Shown here piece after piece: positions 9,761 through 18,954 of a stretch of 51,671 nucleotides of DNA. The stretch is from Gemmatimonadota bacterium (GTDB lineage: Bacteria > Latescibacterota > UBA2968 > UBA8231), in the NCBI GenBank assembly GCA_018672475.1, contig JABHFS010000130.1, forward strand, positions 1 through 51,671, written 5' to 3'. A program made the translations under genes and the position numbers. The notes beneath the pieces are model-generated. The model made no database searches. It saw nothing but the letters and a program-made list of their open reading frames with translations, and had not been told where the DNA came from. How positions within the stretch are numbered: the stretch's first letter is position 1; each line of letters starts with the position of its first letter.

Positions 9761-10205
9761 TGAGGATGATCTATTGAGAAGTTGGCCTATCTAAGCCAGC
9801 GTCCTTTCCGTTTGAATGATCTAGATTTTAGGCAAAGGTGAAGATATTGGGATAGCGAGAGGTAAAGCGAATTACCGCCTATCTATTGGGGGCGATAGTG
9901 CTATAGGGCCAGGGTATACTTCAAGCCTTTATCTACTCTCTATGCAATGTATCGGATGTTCTGAGAGGCATCAACATAGAGCAGCGATGTTGTGAACTAT
10001 GGTCCTTGTGCCTAATGCCAGGGTAGGGATGGTTAACTGTGCCGGGGTAGTGGGGTGGTGACGCAGAAAGAGAAAAGTTAGTAAGAGTACAAGTAGGAGA
10101 GCTGATGTTGATAGGGAGTTGGTGGGGGGTGTCTTTCGGTGGGGCGTTGACAGGATGGTTGGTAAGCTCGGTCGAGCCGCTGTTGGCGATGGGTGCGAAT
10201 TCCAT

Positions 10206-12965
10206 TTACTGAGCTTCTCCAGGAAATTCATCCCATAGCGGGTTGTGCTCAGGCATGCTATCACCGATTAGTTCCAGCAATTCGATGGCATTGAGGCACC
10301 ATTGCACGACCCCATTGGTTTCAAGTCGAGGAATTTCTTCAATGGGATTTAAGACTTCCGATCCTTCAACGCGTTTGGGCGCAAAAGTCCAGCCTCTTTC
10401 TCCCTTGCGGCTGTCCAGCAGATCCTGCCAGGCTCTTTGCGCTAGTAGCGTATCGTGTTTGACCGCGGCAGCATAAGCTGTCAGTCGGGCATGCCATCCG
10501 GCAAAATTACCATCGCCGATGTCGCGGTTGCTCTCATTGCGGGCCGGGTCATCCGCAGGCATCGCATAGAATTCGCAATACTGCATCCAGGCCTCGTTCC
10601 AACCCGTGTGGTCGATCAGTTCTATAAGTTCTAGGCCCACCTCGGCTCCTCCCATGATCATCACCAAGTGGGAAGTATGCTTGGAATTCGGGGCTCCTTC
10701 GTTGTAGAGCATATTGCTCTGAGGATCGTATCCGAGTACGCCGGGTCCCGAGAATAGCCCGTGCGGCATTTTGGCGATACTGTCCATTCCACGCACGATT
10801 TTGTCGCGGTAACGGGTATCTCCAGTGCGCTCCCATTCGGTCATCCAGTTGCCGGCAAAGGCCAGCCAATCGGGGCCGATCCGCGCGCGGGCGGGCTGTT
10901 GGCTCGGGTGCTCGCTTAGCGGCATGGCTAGCCGCATGGGGTCGAGTTCTAGTAGGGTGAGATCCGCGTCCGCGACTTCGCGCATCAAATCGCCGGTGCG
11001 TTCGTCGGTGCTCAAGTAGTAGTAGAAGCGGCGCAGAGTGGCTTGGCTGATTCGTGCCTCTTTGGAACCGCAGCCCCAGTGGCGGACATTGTGGCGCGAG
11101 CCCAATCCGGCGAAACGGCCAAGGTGGTAGACGTCGACTTCGCCGGTGTGCCGGGTCATGGCTTCGGCCATGCGGAATATATCGGCGCGCCCGCTGCGCA
11201 AAAAGCTGTACCACAGCCATATGTCGGGGGCCAGTTCGGAGTTGTGCCAGGCAAAGCCGCCGATGTCGTAGCGCCAGGTGTGGCGATCGGAATCATAGGT
11301 GTGCATGATGTCGCCGAAATCCCAGAAGCCATACCAGTGCCGCTGTTCGATTTCGAGTTGGTAAAAGGATAGCCGTTCGTCTAGCTCGTTTTCGATCCAT
11401 CTTTTTGCGGGCGTCGATCGGTCCGGTATACTCCAGGTGCCGAAGACCGGAATCGAATGATAATACGCCGGGTCGCAAACCAGGAGCGGATGCTGTTGAC
11501 TGACTTGTGCCTTATGCACCAGGTCGGTCTGCGATGGAACCGTTGCAAAGCCCCAGAGCGTCAACTCGGTGGTGCGAGCGATGCCGTGCGGCGTGCTGAA
11601 TCCTTCTTGTACGTCCTCATAGGTGGCGCTCAGGCCGTGGGCCTTGATATCGTAGTGCCGCGTGTCCATCGGCGACGCTTCAGGGGACCATAGCCAGATT
11701 TTCAATTCGGCCGTCTCTGTCGAGGCGCCTGAGACTTCGAGTGCGGTGGGATGCAATTGCCAGAAATTGCGCATGGCCACAGCCAGGCCTCCCGAAGCGT
11801 CTCCGATATAAGCCAATCCTTGTGATCGTCGACCATGCCCGGCGGCGATCCAGGCACTGTGTGTCCCGGTCCGTTTCTCGACGCTAAAATAATCAGGAGC
11901 GTTTTGCACCAATTTGAATCCGTCCCAGACCGGTAAATCTTCGGCCAATCGCCGTTGCCGTCTGTGCATTTGTTGCAATCCCGGTAATCTTTTGCCCGCC
12001 AGTTGATCGGCGAACATATCGGGGTGTTCGTCGGAGGAAAAAGACCGCCTGCCCGTGAGTGGGCGCACGGGCTCGTGCCATGCCCCTTCGTCTTCGCCGG
12101 CGAAACTTATGTGCCGATTGTGAAATTCCTCGCGCAGGGGCACAGCAAACGACAGGCCGAGTCCCTTGATGAAATCTTGCTCGGCCTCGCCGTCGTAAAT
12201 GAAAGTATGCACTAGGCGCACGGACTCGAGGTCGGCGTATAGGTAGAGGCGCAGGGTAAAGGGTAGCCAGGATCGTTCGGAGCTTTCCGATTGATGCATG
12301 CCTTCGATCTTGACCACGGCGCGCACCGGACCCGATTGCTCGACCGCGACGCTCTGGATACGGCTAACGAAGATTTCTTCTCTAATAATGCCCTGATCAT
12401 CATACGCCGATCGATCTTCGAGGATGGCGATCAGTTTGCCATCTTGTGCCACGACGCGGTCACCTATGCGAATGGTATCGATAAAGAAGGCGCCTTGTTT
12501 TGCGATGCGGCATTGCAGCGGGCCGGTATCGATCTCGATGAATTCTTCCGTTTCCTCGACACTGATCGGAGTGGTGGGCGCCGGTCCGGTGCCCGTGGAC
12601 AATTGCAAGTTTCCGCTGATCTCGGATTCTGCGCTAAATGCGTGGCCGGTCCATTTCAACGAACCATCCGGCCAGTAGGCCAGTGGCCAGCTTTGCACCG
12701 GCAGTGACTGGCCGGCCGGATCAGAGAGTGCGAAAGAGGTCTCTTTTGCCACCTGTCCCCTCGGCCAGGGAATGCCCCAGCTGATGCCACTGGCGCTGAC
12801 CGGGGCGGTCCTATCGAGCCATTTGAGCGCGATGGGGGATGGGGCTATTGAATTTGATTTTTTCGCTGTCATTGTCGTTGCTTTCTTAAGCGATGCATTT
12901 TGTTCTGCCGAACTCAGGGTGCATATCAGGATGCAGCCGGAGACCAGGACGGAGTAGGGGCGCAT
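10206..12965 (-). CDS. PcRGLX/YetA-like protein (rhamnogalacturonan exolyase-like, PL26-related), secreted
   Basis: The start is ATG at 12965 (MRPYSVLVSG), chosen over an ATG 21 bases upstream because GAGG precedes it at a good distance and a signal peptide (about 1-20, cleavage near LSSA) then begins at residue 1. The mature protein (919 aa with leader) starts with the RIFT-barrel signature of the PcRGLX/YetA family: GISWGIPWPRGQ followed by VQSWPLAYWPDGSLKWTGHA. It continues through a beta-rich domain into a large alpha/alpha-barrel region with many Trp and His residues (for example GGFAWHNSELAPDIWLWYSF). The characterised fungal member cleaves rhamnogalacturonan I from the end; YetA is uncharacterised. 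With the GH106-like gene nearby it suggests attack on rhamnose-containing acidic glycans. The family call is firm; the substrate is inferred. Confidence 0.75.
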   Translation of the reverse strand: MRPYSVLVSGCILICTLSSAEQNASLKKATTMTAKKSNSIAPSPIALKWLDRTAPVSASGISWGIPWPRGQVAKETSFALSDPAGQSLPVQSWPLAYWPDGSLKWTGHAFSAESEISGNLQLSTGTGPAPTTPISVEETEEFIEIDTGPLQCRIAKQGAFFIDTIRIGDRVVAQDGKLIAILEDRSAYDDQGIIREEIFVSRIQSVAVEQSGPVRAVVKIEGMHQSESSERSWLPFTLRLYLYADLESVRLVHTFIYDGEAEQDFIKGLGLSFAVPLREEFHNRHISFAGEDEGAWHEPVRPLTGRRSFSSDEHPDMFADQLAGKRLPGLQQMHRRQRRLAEDLPVWDGFKLVQNAPDYFSVEKRTGTHSAWIAAGHGRRSQGLAYIGDASGGLAVAMRNFWQLHPTALEVSGASTETAELKIWLWSPEASPMDTRHYDIKAHGLSATYEDVQEGFSTPHGIARTTELTLWGFATVPSQTDLVHKAQVSQQHPLLVCDPAYYHSIPVFGTWSIPDRSTPAKRWIENELDERLSFYQLEIEQRHWYGFWDFGDIMHTYDSDRHTWRYDIGGFAWHNSELAPDIWLWYSFLRSGRADIFRMAEAMTRHTGEVDVYHLGRFAGLGSRHNVRHWGCGSKEARISQATLRRFYYYLSTDERTGDLMREVADADLTLLELDPMRLAMPLSEHPSQQPARARIGPDWLAFAGNWMTEWERTGDTRYRDKIVRGMDSIAKMPHGLFSGPGVLGYDPQSNMLYNEGAPNSKHTSHLVMIMGGAEVGLELIELIDHTGWNEAWMQYCEFYAMPADDPARNESNRDIGDGNFAGWHARLTAYAAAVKHDTLLAQRAWQDLLDSRKGERGWTFAPKRVEGSEVLNPIEEIPRLETNGVVQWCLNAIELLELIGDSMPEHNPLWDEFPGEAQ

Positions 12966-12995
12966 GGTCGATTTCCTCGCGGGCAAGTTGTGCGA

Positions 12996-13410
12996 TCAGT
13001 CGCTGCCGAGATAATAGCTGGTCATCGGTATTTGATCATCGCCCATGAATTTTAAGGCGACGTCGATCCGCTAGAGGGGGTCTTGCATAAGACAGACGCG
13101 GCGGTCGGCAGCCGGTATGACCGTGGTGTAGACACGCCGTTCGCCGTCGCCGTCGCCGATGCCGATCTTGTGGATGTCGCCCTCGGGCAGGTCGTCGCGC
13201 AGTTTGATCGAGATATATTGGTCGCGGCAGGGCATCGGCCGACAGCGTGGCCTCCATCTGCTGTTCTTGTCCCGCGATAATGGGTCTTACTTACCAGGTA
13301 TTTTCCCGATCGAGCGGAGCGGTATCATCCACGAAGTTCGTGGTTTTGCCGATGGTCGCAATAAAAAACAGGATCAGCAATCGCAAGCACAAAAGGTTGT
13401 TAGTCCGCAT
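12996..13410 (-). pseudogene. Ruined secreted-protein gene: 5' and 3' ends kept, middle deleted
   Basis: On the minus strand a good Shine-Dalgarno (GGAG, 7-base spacer) leads to ATG at 13410 and a signal-peptide-like start, MRTNNLLCLRLLILFFIATI, that reaches a stop (TAA, 13291-13293) after 39 codons. Coding-like sequence resumes: ATLSADALPR, then a -1 shift into DQYISIKLRDDLPEGDIHKI and RRVCLMQDPL, then an in-frame TAG (13071-13073), then ALKFMGDDQIPMTSYYLGSD and TGA at 12996-12998. The lyase gene starts 30 bases further on. This is best explained as one gene with a large internal deletion, a frameshift and an amber stop, once co-transcribed with the lyase gene. I do not recognise the family. 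Confidence 0.7.
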
Positions 13411-13488
13411 GTCGCGTCTCCATCCTCGGTGATTGCCCGTTCGTTGCAAGGCGTCTACTGGGGTGGGGCACAACGGAAACTTCTGGTC

Positions 13489-13509
13489 AAGGCCGGTGAA
13501 TTCGGCCTT
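13489..13509. other. Perfect 7-bp hairpin between divergent units
   Basis: AAGGCCG (13489-13495) pairs with CGGCCTT (13503-13509) around a 7-base loop. It lies 68 bases before the GH106-like start and 79 bases upstream of the opposing pseudogene start. No T-tract follows, so an operator or leader structure is as likely as a terminator. Confidence 0.4.
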
Positions 13510-13576
13510 ATTAAACAGCTTATACCATGTTCGTATTCCATTCGATTTCCTGCGTATTGCACCGGAAAGGCCCTCT

Positions 13577-16420
13577 ATGCGTAATCCCCCCGGTTTTTAT
13601 CCCTTCTGGTTTTGGAACGACCGCCTCAGCGAAGACGAGATCCGTTGGCAAATCGCGCAAATGGCCGCGCAGGGCATTCGCGGTTTTTTTATTCACCCCC
13701 GCCAAGGTCTCCAGCAGCCCTACCTCTCCGAAGCTTTTTTCGCCATGGTCGAGGTCGCCATAGACGCGGCCGAACAACACGGTCTATTGGTTCACCTCTA
13801 CGACGAATACCCCTATCCCAGCGGGGTCGCCGGCGGCGAAGTGACCGAAGGCAATCCGCATTTCCACGCGACGTCGCTCACCCAGCGCAGTTATGATCTA
13901 TCCAGCGGTCCGATCCGGCAAACCCTGACTCGGGGCCACATCCTGTGCTGCATGGCCTATCCGCTCAAGGATGGCGCCATTTGCTGGGACCGGGGATTGG
14001 ACTTGCGATCCAGTGTCGGCATGGTCCTCGTCGACCAATCCTATAATGTCGCGGGCCTGACGCAATACAATCAGAAACGCAACTTCGCCAGTAATCCCAC
14101 CCCCGTGCTCGAAACGAAGCTCGACGGGCCGCATCGCCTGTTTGTTAGTGCCCAAGTTCATGTCACCACGCACAAATATTGGGGCTATTACACCGACGTG
14201 CTCAATCCCGACGCCGTTCAGCACTATATCGACCTCACGCACGAGCGCTACTATGCCCGCTTCGGCGAAAAATTCGGCACGAGCATTCGCTCGATCTTTG
14301 TCGATGAAACGCAGCCGAGCTGGTCTACTCTGGTGCCCGACGCCTTCCGTGAAAAATTCGCCTACGACCTCATTCCTCTCTTGCCTGCTTTGCAGGACGA
14401 TACGCATCCGCAACACACCCGGGTCGCCGCCGATTTGAATAGCCTATTGTACCTGATGTTTCTCGACGCCTATGACAAGCCCATGCAAAATTGGTGCGAG
14501 AAACACGGCATCGGTTATTCCGGTGAAAAACACAGCATGCGTTTGTCGCAACTCAAACACATGCATATTCCCGGATGCGACCCGGGGCATACTAAGGCCG
14601 GCGCCGAAGAATTGGACATCCTCGTCGGCGATATCCGCCGCAGTGCCAAAGCCACGGCATCCGCCGCCTATTTCTACGACAAAGAAGGCGCGCTCGACGA
14701 ATGTTATCACAGCCTCGGCTGGAGCGGCACCATGCAAGACGCCAAGCTCATCGCCGAGATGCTGATCCTGATGGATATTCGCTACCTCGTGCCGCACGGT
14801 TTTTTCTACTCGACGCACGCCCTCAAAAAACATGACGCGCCGCCGACCTTCTTCTTCCAGATGCCCTATTGGTCGCTATGGCACCACCTTTCGGCTCGCA
14901 TCGCCGCGCTATACGGGCATTTTGCGAGCACGTACATCCCCGCCGAGATCCTCCTTGTAGATCACGCCACGGTTTTACCTACGCGCGAAGATATGGCAAC
15001 GGACGGCCGCGTCCGCAACCTGCTCTTGGAAAACCAATTCGATTTCCTCATTGTCGATACAGATATCCTCGAATCGGGTCGCATCGAAAAAGGCGCGGTC
15101 CACGTCAAAGACATCGCGGCCAAAGTTGTCATCTGCCCTCCGGGTCGCTTCGTAGAGGAGCCTTTGCACCAATGGCTCTCCGAATTCGAGAGAAAAGGCG
15201 GTCTTGTGTTGCGGGTGCAAAACGAAGATGTCGCCGATAACATACTCTCGCGGATCCTCGAACGCGTTCGGCCAAACTTGCGTATTCAAGCTGTAGTCGG
15301 CGACCTAAAAAAACTGCAACTGGTCACCCGTACCGATGGCGCCCGCACCCTGTATTTTCTGATTAATTCGGGCAGGGAAGCGCTCTGTCTCGCCTTCGAT
15401 CAGACGCTCAATGAAATCCCCATCGACGACCTTTCACCTCTCCGCCTGTGCGGCGATGAATGTGCGCTCGGGCCCTTTGATTCCATTCTACTAGAAGCAA
15501 CTGAGAACGCGCTGGTGACACGTGTCTTGCCGCAGATCGTAATCCCCGTGCGGGGCGAGGTCAACGTTGAGATAAAAAGTGGTAACGCAGTCCGCCTGTA
15601 CGACTGGTCTATGTCGCTACTCGACGAAAAGGGACTAATCCTGCAGACCGCAACCGTACCGGCCGTTCCGATCGTCAACCAAATCGCGCATGGGAATTTT
15701 CGCATTGCGCCGGATATCAACATGAGATTTGGCACCATGCCCGATATGGATATGTGCGAACTTCGCGTGCGCTATGAAACGACGATCGAAAATGGCTATG
15801 ATGGTCGTGTCGAGTTGCTGATGGAACCGGGGTCGGTCAGCGGCGAATGGTCTCTGCGGATCAATGATTCGGAGCGGATCCTGCCCGAAGCTTTTTTGCC
15901 CACCCAATCGCATGTGCGCGGCAGCCTCGCGATAGACGTCACGCCCTATTTAAAACCTGGATCAAATACTCTATCGATCGATCTCGTCACCGATCGTCCG
16001 GACGGTGGATTGTTAAACGCGCTCTACCTCGTCGGTGATTTCGCCGTCCAGTGCGACCCCGTCGTGATCGCGGCCCGAGCTCCAACTGGTGGTTTCGAAA
16101 CCTATGAAGATAATGGTCTGCCATTTTATGCGGGAATCGTAGAATACGAGACTCGCTTTGAACTCGATGCCATGCCTGACGGGGATCGAGTGCTCGCCTC
16201 ACTCGATTTTCAAGACACCTTCTTGGAAGCCTGCGAAGTCTCCGTCAACGACAGTGATTGGCGCCCTTTACCCTGGTCTCCCTATGCCTTCACCATTGCA
16301 AAAGACCATTTGCGTACGGGCGCCAACACGCTGCAGATTCGCGTTTACACCTCGCTAATTCGCTCGTTCGAAGGGCAGCGCTTCAATCAGCATACGCACA
16401 GTCAGGAAAACATAGTGTAG
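13577..16420 (+). CDS. GH106-like glycoside hydrolase (alpha-L-rhamnosidase-type), no signal peptide
   Basis: The start is ATG at 13577 with GGAAAGG at 13564-13570. It leaves MRNPPGFYPFWFWND at the N-terminus, the conserved opening of GH106-type catalytic domains (FWFWN, then QMAAQGIRGFFIHPRQG). LLVHLYDEYPYPSG and IFVDETQPSW follow in the barrel. The protein is 947 aa. The region from about 690 onward looks like one or two galactose-binding-like beta-sandwiches (for example WSLRINDSERILP and LNALYLVGDFAV). GH106 members remove alpha-L-rhamnose from pectic or other glycans. No export signal is visible, which is unusual for the family and suggests action on imported oligosaccharides. It diverges from the RG-exolyase-like gene. 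Family-level call only: related uncharacterised GH-like groups share this N-terminus. Confidence 0.65.
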   Translation: MRNPPGFYPFWFWNDRLSEDEIRWQIAQMAAQGIRGFFIHPRQGLQQPYLSEAFFAMVEVAIDAAEQHGLLVHLYDEYPYPSGVAGGEVTEGNPHFHATSLTQRSYDLSSGPIRQTLTRGHILCCMAYPLKDGAICWDRGLDLRSSVGMVLVDQSYNVAGLTQYNQKRNFASNPTPVLETKLDGPHRLFVSAQVHVTTHKYWGYYTDVLNPDAVQHYIDLTHERYYARFGEKFGTSIRSIFVDETQPSWSTLVPDAFREKFAYDLIPLLPALQDDTHPQHTRVAADLNSLLYLMFLDAYDKPMQNWCEKHGIGYSGEKHSMRLSQLKHMHIPGCDPGHTKAGAEELDILVGDIRRSAKATASAAYFYDKEGALDECYHSLGWSGTMQDAKLIAEMLILMDIRYLVPHGFFYSTHALKKHDAPPTFFFQMPYWSLWHHLSARIAALYGHFASTYIPAEILLVDHATVLPTREDMATDGRVRNLLLENQFDFLIVDTDILESGRIEKGAVHVKDIAAKVVICPPGRFVEEPLHQWLSEFERKGGLVLRVQNEDVADNILSRILERVRPNLRIQAVVGDLKKLQLVTRTDGARTLYFLINSGREALCLAFDQTLNEIPIDDLSPLRLCGDECALGPFDSILLEATENALVTRVLPQIVIPVRGEVNVEIKSGNAVRLYDWSMSLLDEKGLILQTATVPAVPIVNQIAHGNFRIAPDINMRFGTMPDMDMCELRVRYETTIENGYDGRVELLMEPGSVSGEWSLRINDSERILPEAFLPTQSHVRGSLAIDVTPYLKPGSNTLSIDLVTDRPDGGLLNALYLVGDFAVQCDPVVIAARAPTGGFETYEDNGLPFYAGIVEYETRFELDAMPDGDRVLASLDFQDTFLEACEVSVNDSDWRPLPWSPYAFTIAKDHLRTGANTLQIRVYTSLIRSFEGQRFNQHTHSQENIV

Positions 16421-16488
16421 GGCAGCGGTTTGTAGTTGCATTTTTTGCGAGGTGCGAGCAATGGCCTCGTTGAAACGAAGGGTGAGCC

Positions 16489-18888
16489 CTAGTAGACGAC
16501 GCTGATCACGCGCAGCAAATTCTCCACGCCGGCTTGCGCGTCGACGCCGATTCGGCACAGGTAGGAGCCGGGCGCAACAATGGCCCCGTCGCGGTCCTGG
16601 GCGGACCAGGAATAGAGGTGGGACTGATCGGCTTGCAACTGGCCTTTGAGTGTATTGATGAGCCGGCCGTCGAGGGTGTAGATCTGCACCTCGGGGGGCG
16701 CGTCTACTTTCAGGACATTGAAACGGATCTGTGCCGCATCGCCGATCCCGTCGCCATTGGGGCTGACAAAGGGTTGGACTGTGAGGTTGGCGATCAATTG
16801 GCCGCTGCCGGGGATACCAGGCAGGTAAACTGTTGTGGCCGCGCGCTGCAGCGGGTCGACCGGCTGCCAAATTTCCGGCTGGGTGGTTTGACCGACAAAA
16901 GCCTTGAAGACCGTCGCGTTGTTCTTGAGTACGGTATTAAAGGCCACTTCGACTTCTTCGCGCCGCACGGTGCGCGGCAACTCCACCAAGAGCGAATCGC
17001 CGGTGACCAGTACCGTTGCCGGTGCGGTGTCGGCACCGGCGATCTTGAGGATGAGATCCGCTGGGTCGATGGGGGTGGGGGTTTGTAACAGGATGCGGTT
17101 GAAACCGGGATCGCGGGAGCCCAATACCGGCACGATGCGAAACGAGAATAACTGCATCACGCCTGGCTCAGCCGTGCGCGGCAAAATTTCGCCCTCGACG
17201 CCGGCTAGGAAGGCGTCGGTGAATTCGAGCTCGAGCGAGCGCATCGTCGGTGCTGTCGATGGGCGGTCCGAACTGAGGATGAGCTGGATTTGCACGAAGC
17301 GGCGCGGGCTAGGGGAGAGGAATTGCTCGCCGGGTCGCTGGTAGAAATTGCTCCACTCGCTCCAATCGTCGCCGATGCCGATCGTCGATGTGACCTCGCC
17401 TCTGAGCGCCTTGGCCATCTGTTCGTATTGCTCGTCGGTGAGTTCGGTGCCGTCCTTGCGGAAGTATCTAAAAATCTCTTGTAATCTATTGCCCGAGCGG
17501 GTGCGTGCCTGGATGCGGGCGCCAGGGGGCAGATCGGCTTGCCAGTCTAGCGATTTGATGACCTTGGCCCGGTCGTCGCCGGCGATCTGCCCCAAATCGA
17601 TGAAATCGGAGTTCATCTCCACTTGCGCCACGTGGCCCACCGGGAAGATCTGCGTCTCGACTAGAAATCCGCTCTGGAACTGAAAACTGGAAGCCCCGCC
17701 GCCGCCAACCCATTCGGCGGCGACGAAGCGGACCGGCTGGGGGGCGAATAGATAGGTCAATTGTCCGGGGAATTCGCTGGAAGTCGAGAGCAGGGCGGCG
17801 GTGTCGCCGACAAAGAGCTCGTCGAAATCAACGGCACCAGTCAACGTGCGCTCGCCGGCCGAAACGCTCAGGCTATGGGTGCGGATCTGCGGCAGGTTGG
17901 AACCGTAGGTCAAGGTGCGCAGCAAGAAATCCGAGGTGCGCATCACGACCCTTTCGACCCAAAATAGGGCGCCGAGATCCCAGTCCCAGGCGATCGGGTC
18001 TTGTCCGCGTTCGCGGCGCGCTCCCCAGTCGGTGTTGGCGTCTCCGTCGGCCATTTTGAAGGCGAAACCCCGGCCCGCGCGTTCCTGGATAGTGCCGCCG
18101 CGCGCCAACGTCTGCAAGGCGATATTCTCGCCTGGCGTATAGATTTCGACTTCGGCTATGGCGGCGTCGGGGGTTTTGGCGTCGACCAGGATGCGGATGT
18201 ATTGCAACATATCGTATGTCTCGGCGACGACGGCTGCTTCTTCCTCGTCGCCGAGTGCACGGATTCGTTTGACTTCCCGTACCAGCGGCTGCACATCGTA
18301 GGTGACTAGCGTCTCGTTGATGGGTTTGGTGGTGCCGCCGATTAGGTGGAAGGAGAAGATGTCGGAGCGTGTCACCCGGCGGCCTTCCGTGCCGAAAACG
18401 CGGAACTCGCTGAAGGGTCGCGCGCCTTCTTGGTCGGGGAAGATCAGGCGTATCTCGGTTACTAGCGTAGCCCGTCCCAGGTCGATCTCGATCCACCACT
18501 CGTCGAGGGGGGCATCCGCGTTGGGTTGCCAGAAAGTCTCGGGATCTCCGTCTATGATATTGTCGGCGGCGGCGAAGTTGGAGCCGGCTTTCCACGCGCC
18601 GCCCTGAATCTCTTGCCCGCTGACTAAGGCGTGGGTGAAATCTTTGGCGTTGAGCGCGGCGTTGTGGGTGCCTTTGAATTTCACTGGGGTGACCGAGCCG
18701 TCGGCGGTGATTTCAAGAGTACCGACGGGAAAGGTCCACTCTCGCCACTGGGATTGTCGGTTTACCTGGTAGAGGGCCAGAGCGGAGCTGTTGGTCTGGG
18801 CGTAGAGCACCCAAACGGGCAAGACCAACAATACGGCGAGGCCGACGACCATCAAGAAATTTCGCTGTGAACGGACGCGTTGCTGCAT
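16489..18888 (-). CDS. Secreted discoidin-domain surface protein with FlgD-like C-terminus
   Basis: This 799-aa protein starts at ATG 18888 with GGGAG seven bases upstream. Its signal peptide is residues 1-31 (LMVVGLAVLLVLPVWVLYAQ). F5/8 type C (discoidin)-like domains follow: IIDGDPETFWQP with WWIEIDLGRATLVTEIRLIF, then a second at MADGDANTDWG. Beta-sandwich regions follow. The C-terminal 90 residues are FlgD-Ig/CHU_C-like: FVSPNGDGIGD, VQIYTLDGRLI and GAIVAPGSYLCRI, ending in VISVVY. Discoidin domains bind carbohydrate or lipid surfaces. It is a paralogue of the next gene upstream (18955-20895) and of 33960-35996 in order of motifs and ending. Its position last in the minus-strand operon fits a surface-displayed adhesin or structural protein. 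The function is inferred from domains alone. Confidence 0.72.
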   Translation of the reverse strand: MQQRVRSQRNFLMVVGLAVLLVLPVWVLYAQTNSSALALYQVNRQSQWREWTFPVGTLEITADGSVTPVKFKGTHNAALNAKDFTHALVSGQEIQGGAWKAGSNFAAADNIIDGDPETFWQPNADAPLDEWWIEIDLGRATLVTEIRLIFPDQEGARPFSEFRVFGTEGRRVTRSDIFSFHLIGGTTKPINETLVTYDVQPLVREVKRIRALGDEEEAAVVAETYDMLQYIRILVDAKTPDAAIAEVEIYTPGENIALQTLARGGTIQERAGRGFAFKMADGDANTDWGARRERGQDPIAWDWDLGALFWVERVVMRTSDFLLRTLTYGSNLPQIRTHSLSVSAGERTLTGAVDFDELFVGDTAALLSTSSEFPGQLTYLFAPQPVRFVAAEWVGGGGASSFQFQSGFLVETQIFPVGHVAQVEMNSDFIDLGQIAGDDRAKVIKSLDWQADLPPGARIQARTRSGNRLQEIFRYFRKDGTELTDEQYEQMAKALRGEVTSTIGIGDDWSEWSNFYQRPGEQFLSPSPRRFVQIQLILSSDRPSTAPTMRSLELEFTDAFLAGVEGEILPRTAEPGVMQLFSFRIVPVLGSRDPGFNRILLQTPTPIDPADLILKIAGADTAPATVLVTGDSLLVELPRTVRREEVEVAFNTVLKNNATVFKAFVGQTTQPEIWQPVDPLQRAATTVYLPGIPGSGQLIANLTVQPFVSPNGDGIGDAAQIRFNVLKVDAPPEVQIYTLDGRLINTLKGQLQADQSHLYSWSAQDRDGAIVAPGSYLCRIGVDAQAGVENLLRVISVVY

Positions 18889-18954
18889 GGCACTACTCCC
18901 AATCTGTCGGGCGACGAGTAGAGATGGTCTCTATGGTGCCCGGAAACAGGTGTC

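Larger units (their letters stand above)
9241..10205. other. Gene-poor interval (about 965 bases)
   Basis: I see no protein gene I can support here. The stretch separates two convergently transcribed units and holds a hairpin terminator, a degraded tRNA 3' half and an 11-base tandem repeat (separate entries). GATGATC also recurs four to five times at about 9680-9830. The sequence is visibly more A+T-rich than the flanking genes between about 9600 and 10000. No integrase or transposase remnant is readable. Confidence 0.6.

Noticed and set aside
10051..10212. A hydrophobic plus-strand frame ending in GWLVSSVEPLLAMGANSIY, like the end of a membrane protein
   Set aside because: It has no good start or upstream coding part, and the stretch is G/T-rich, which alone gives hydrophobic codons; possible relic but not supportable.
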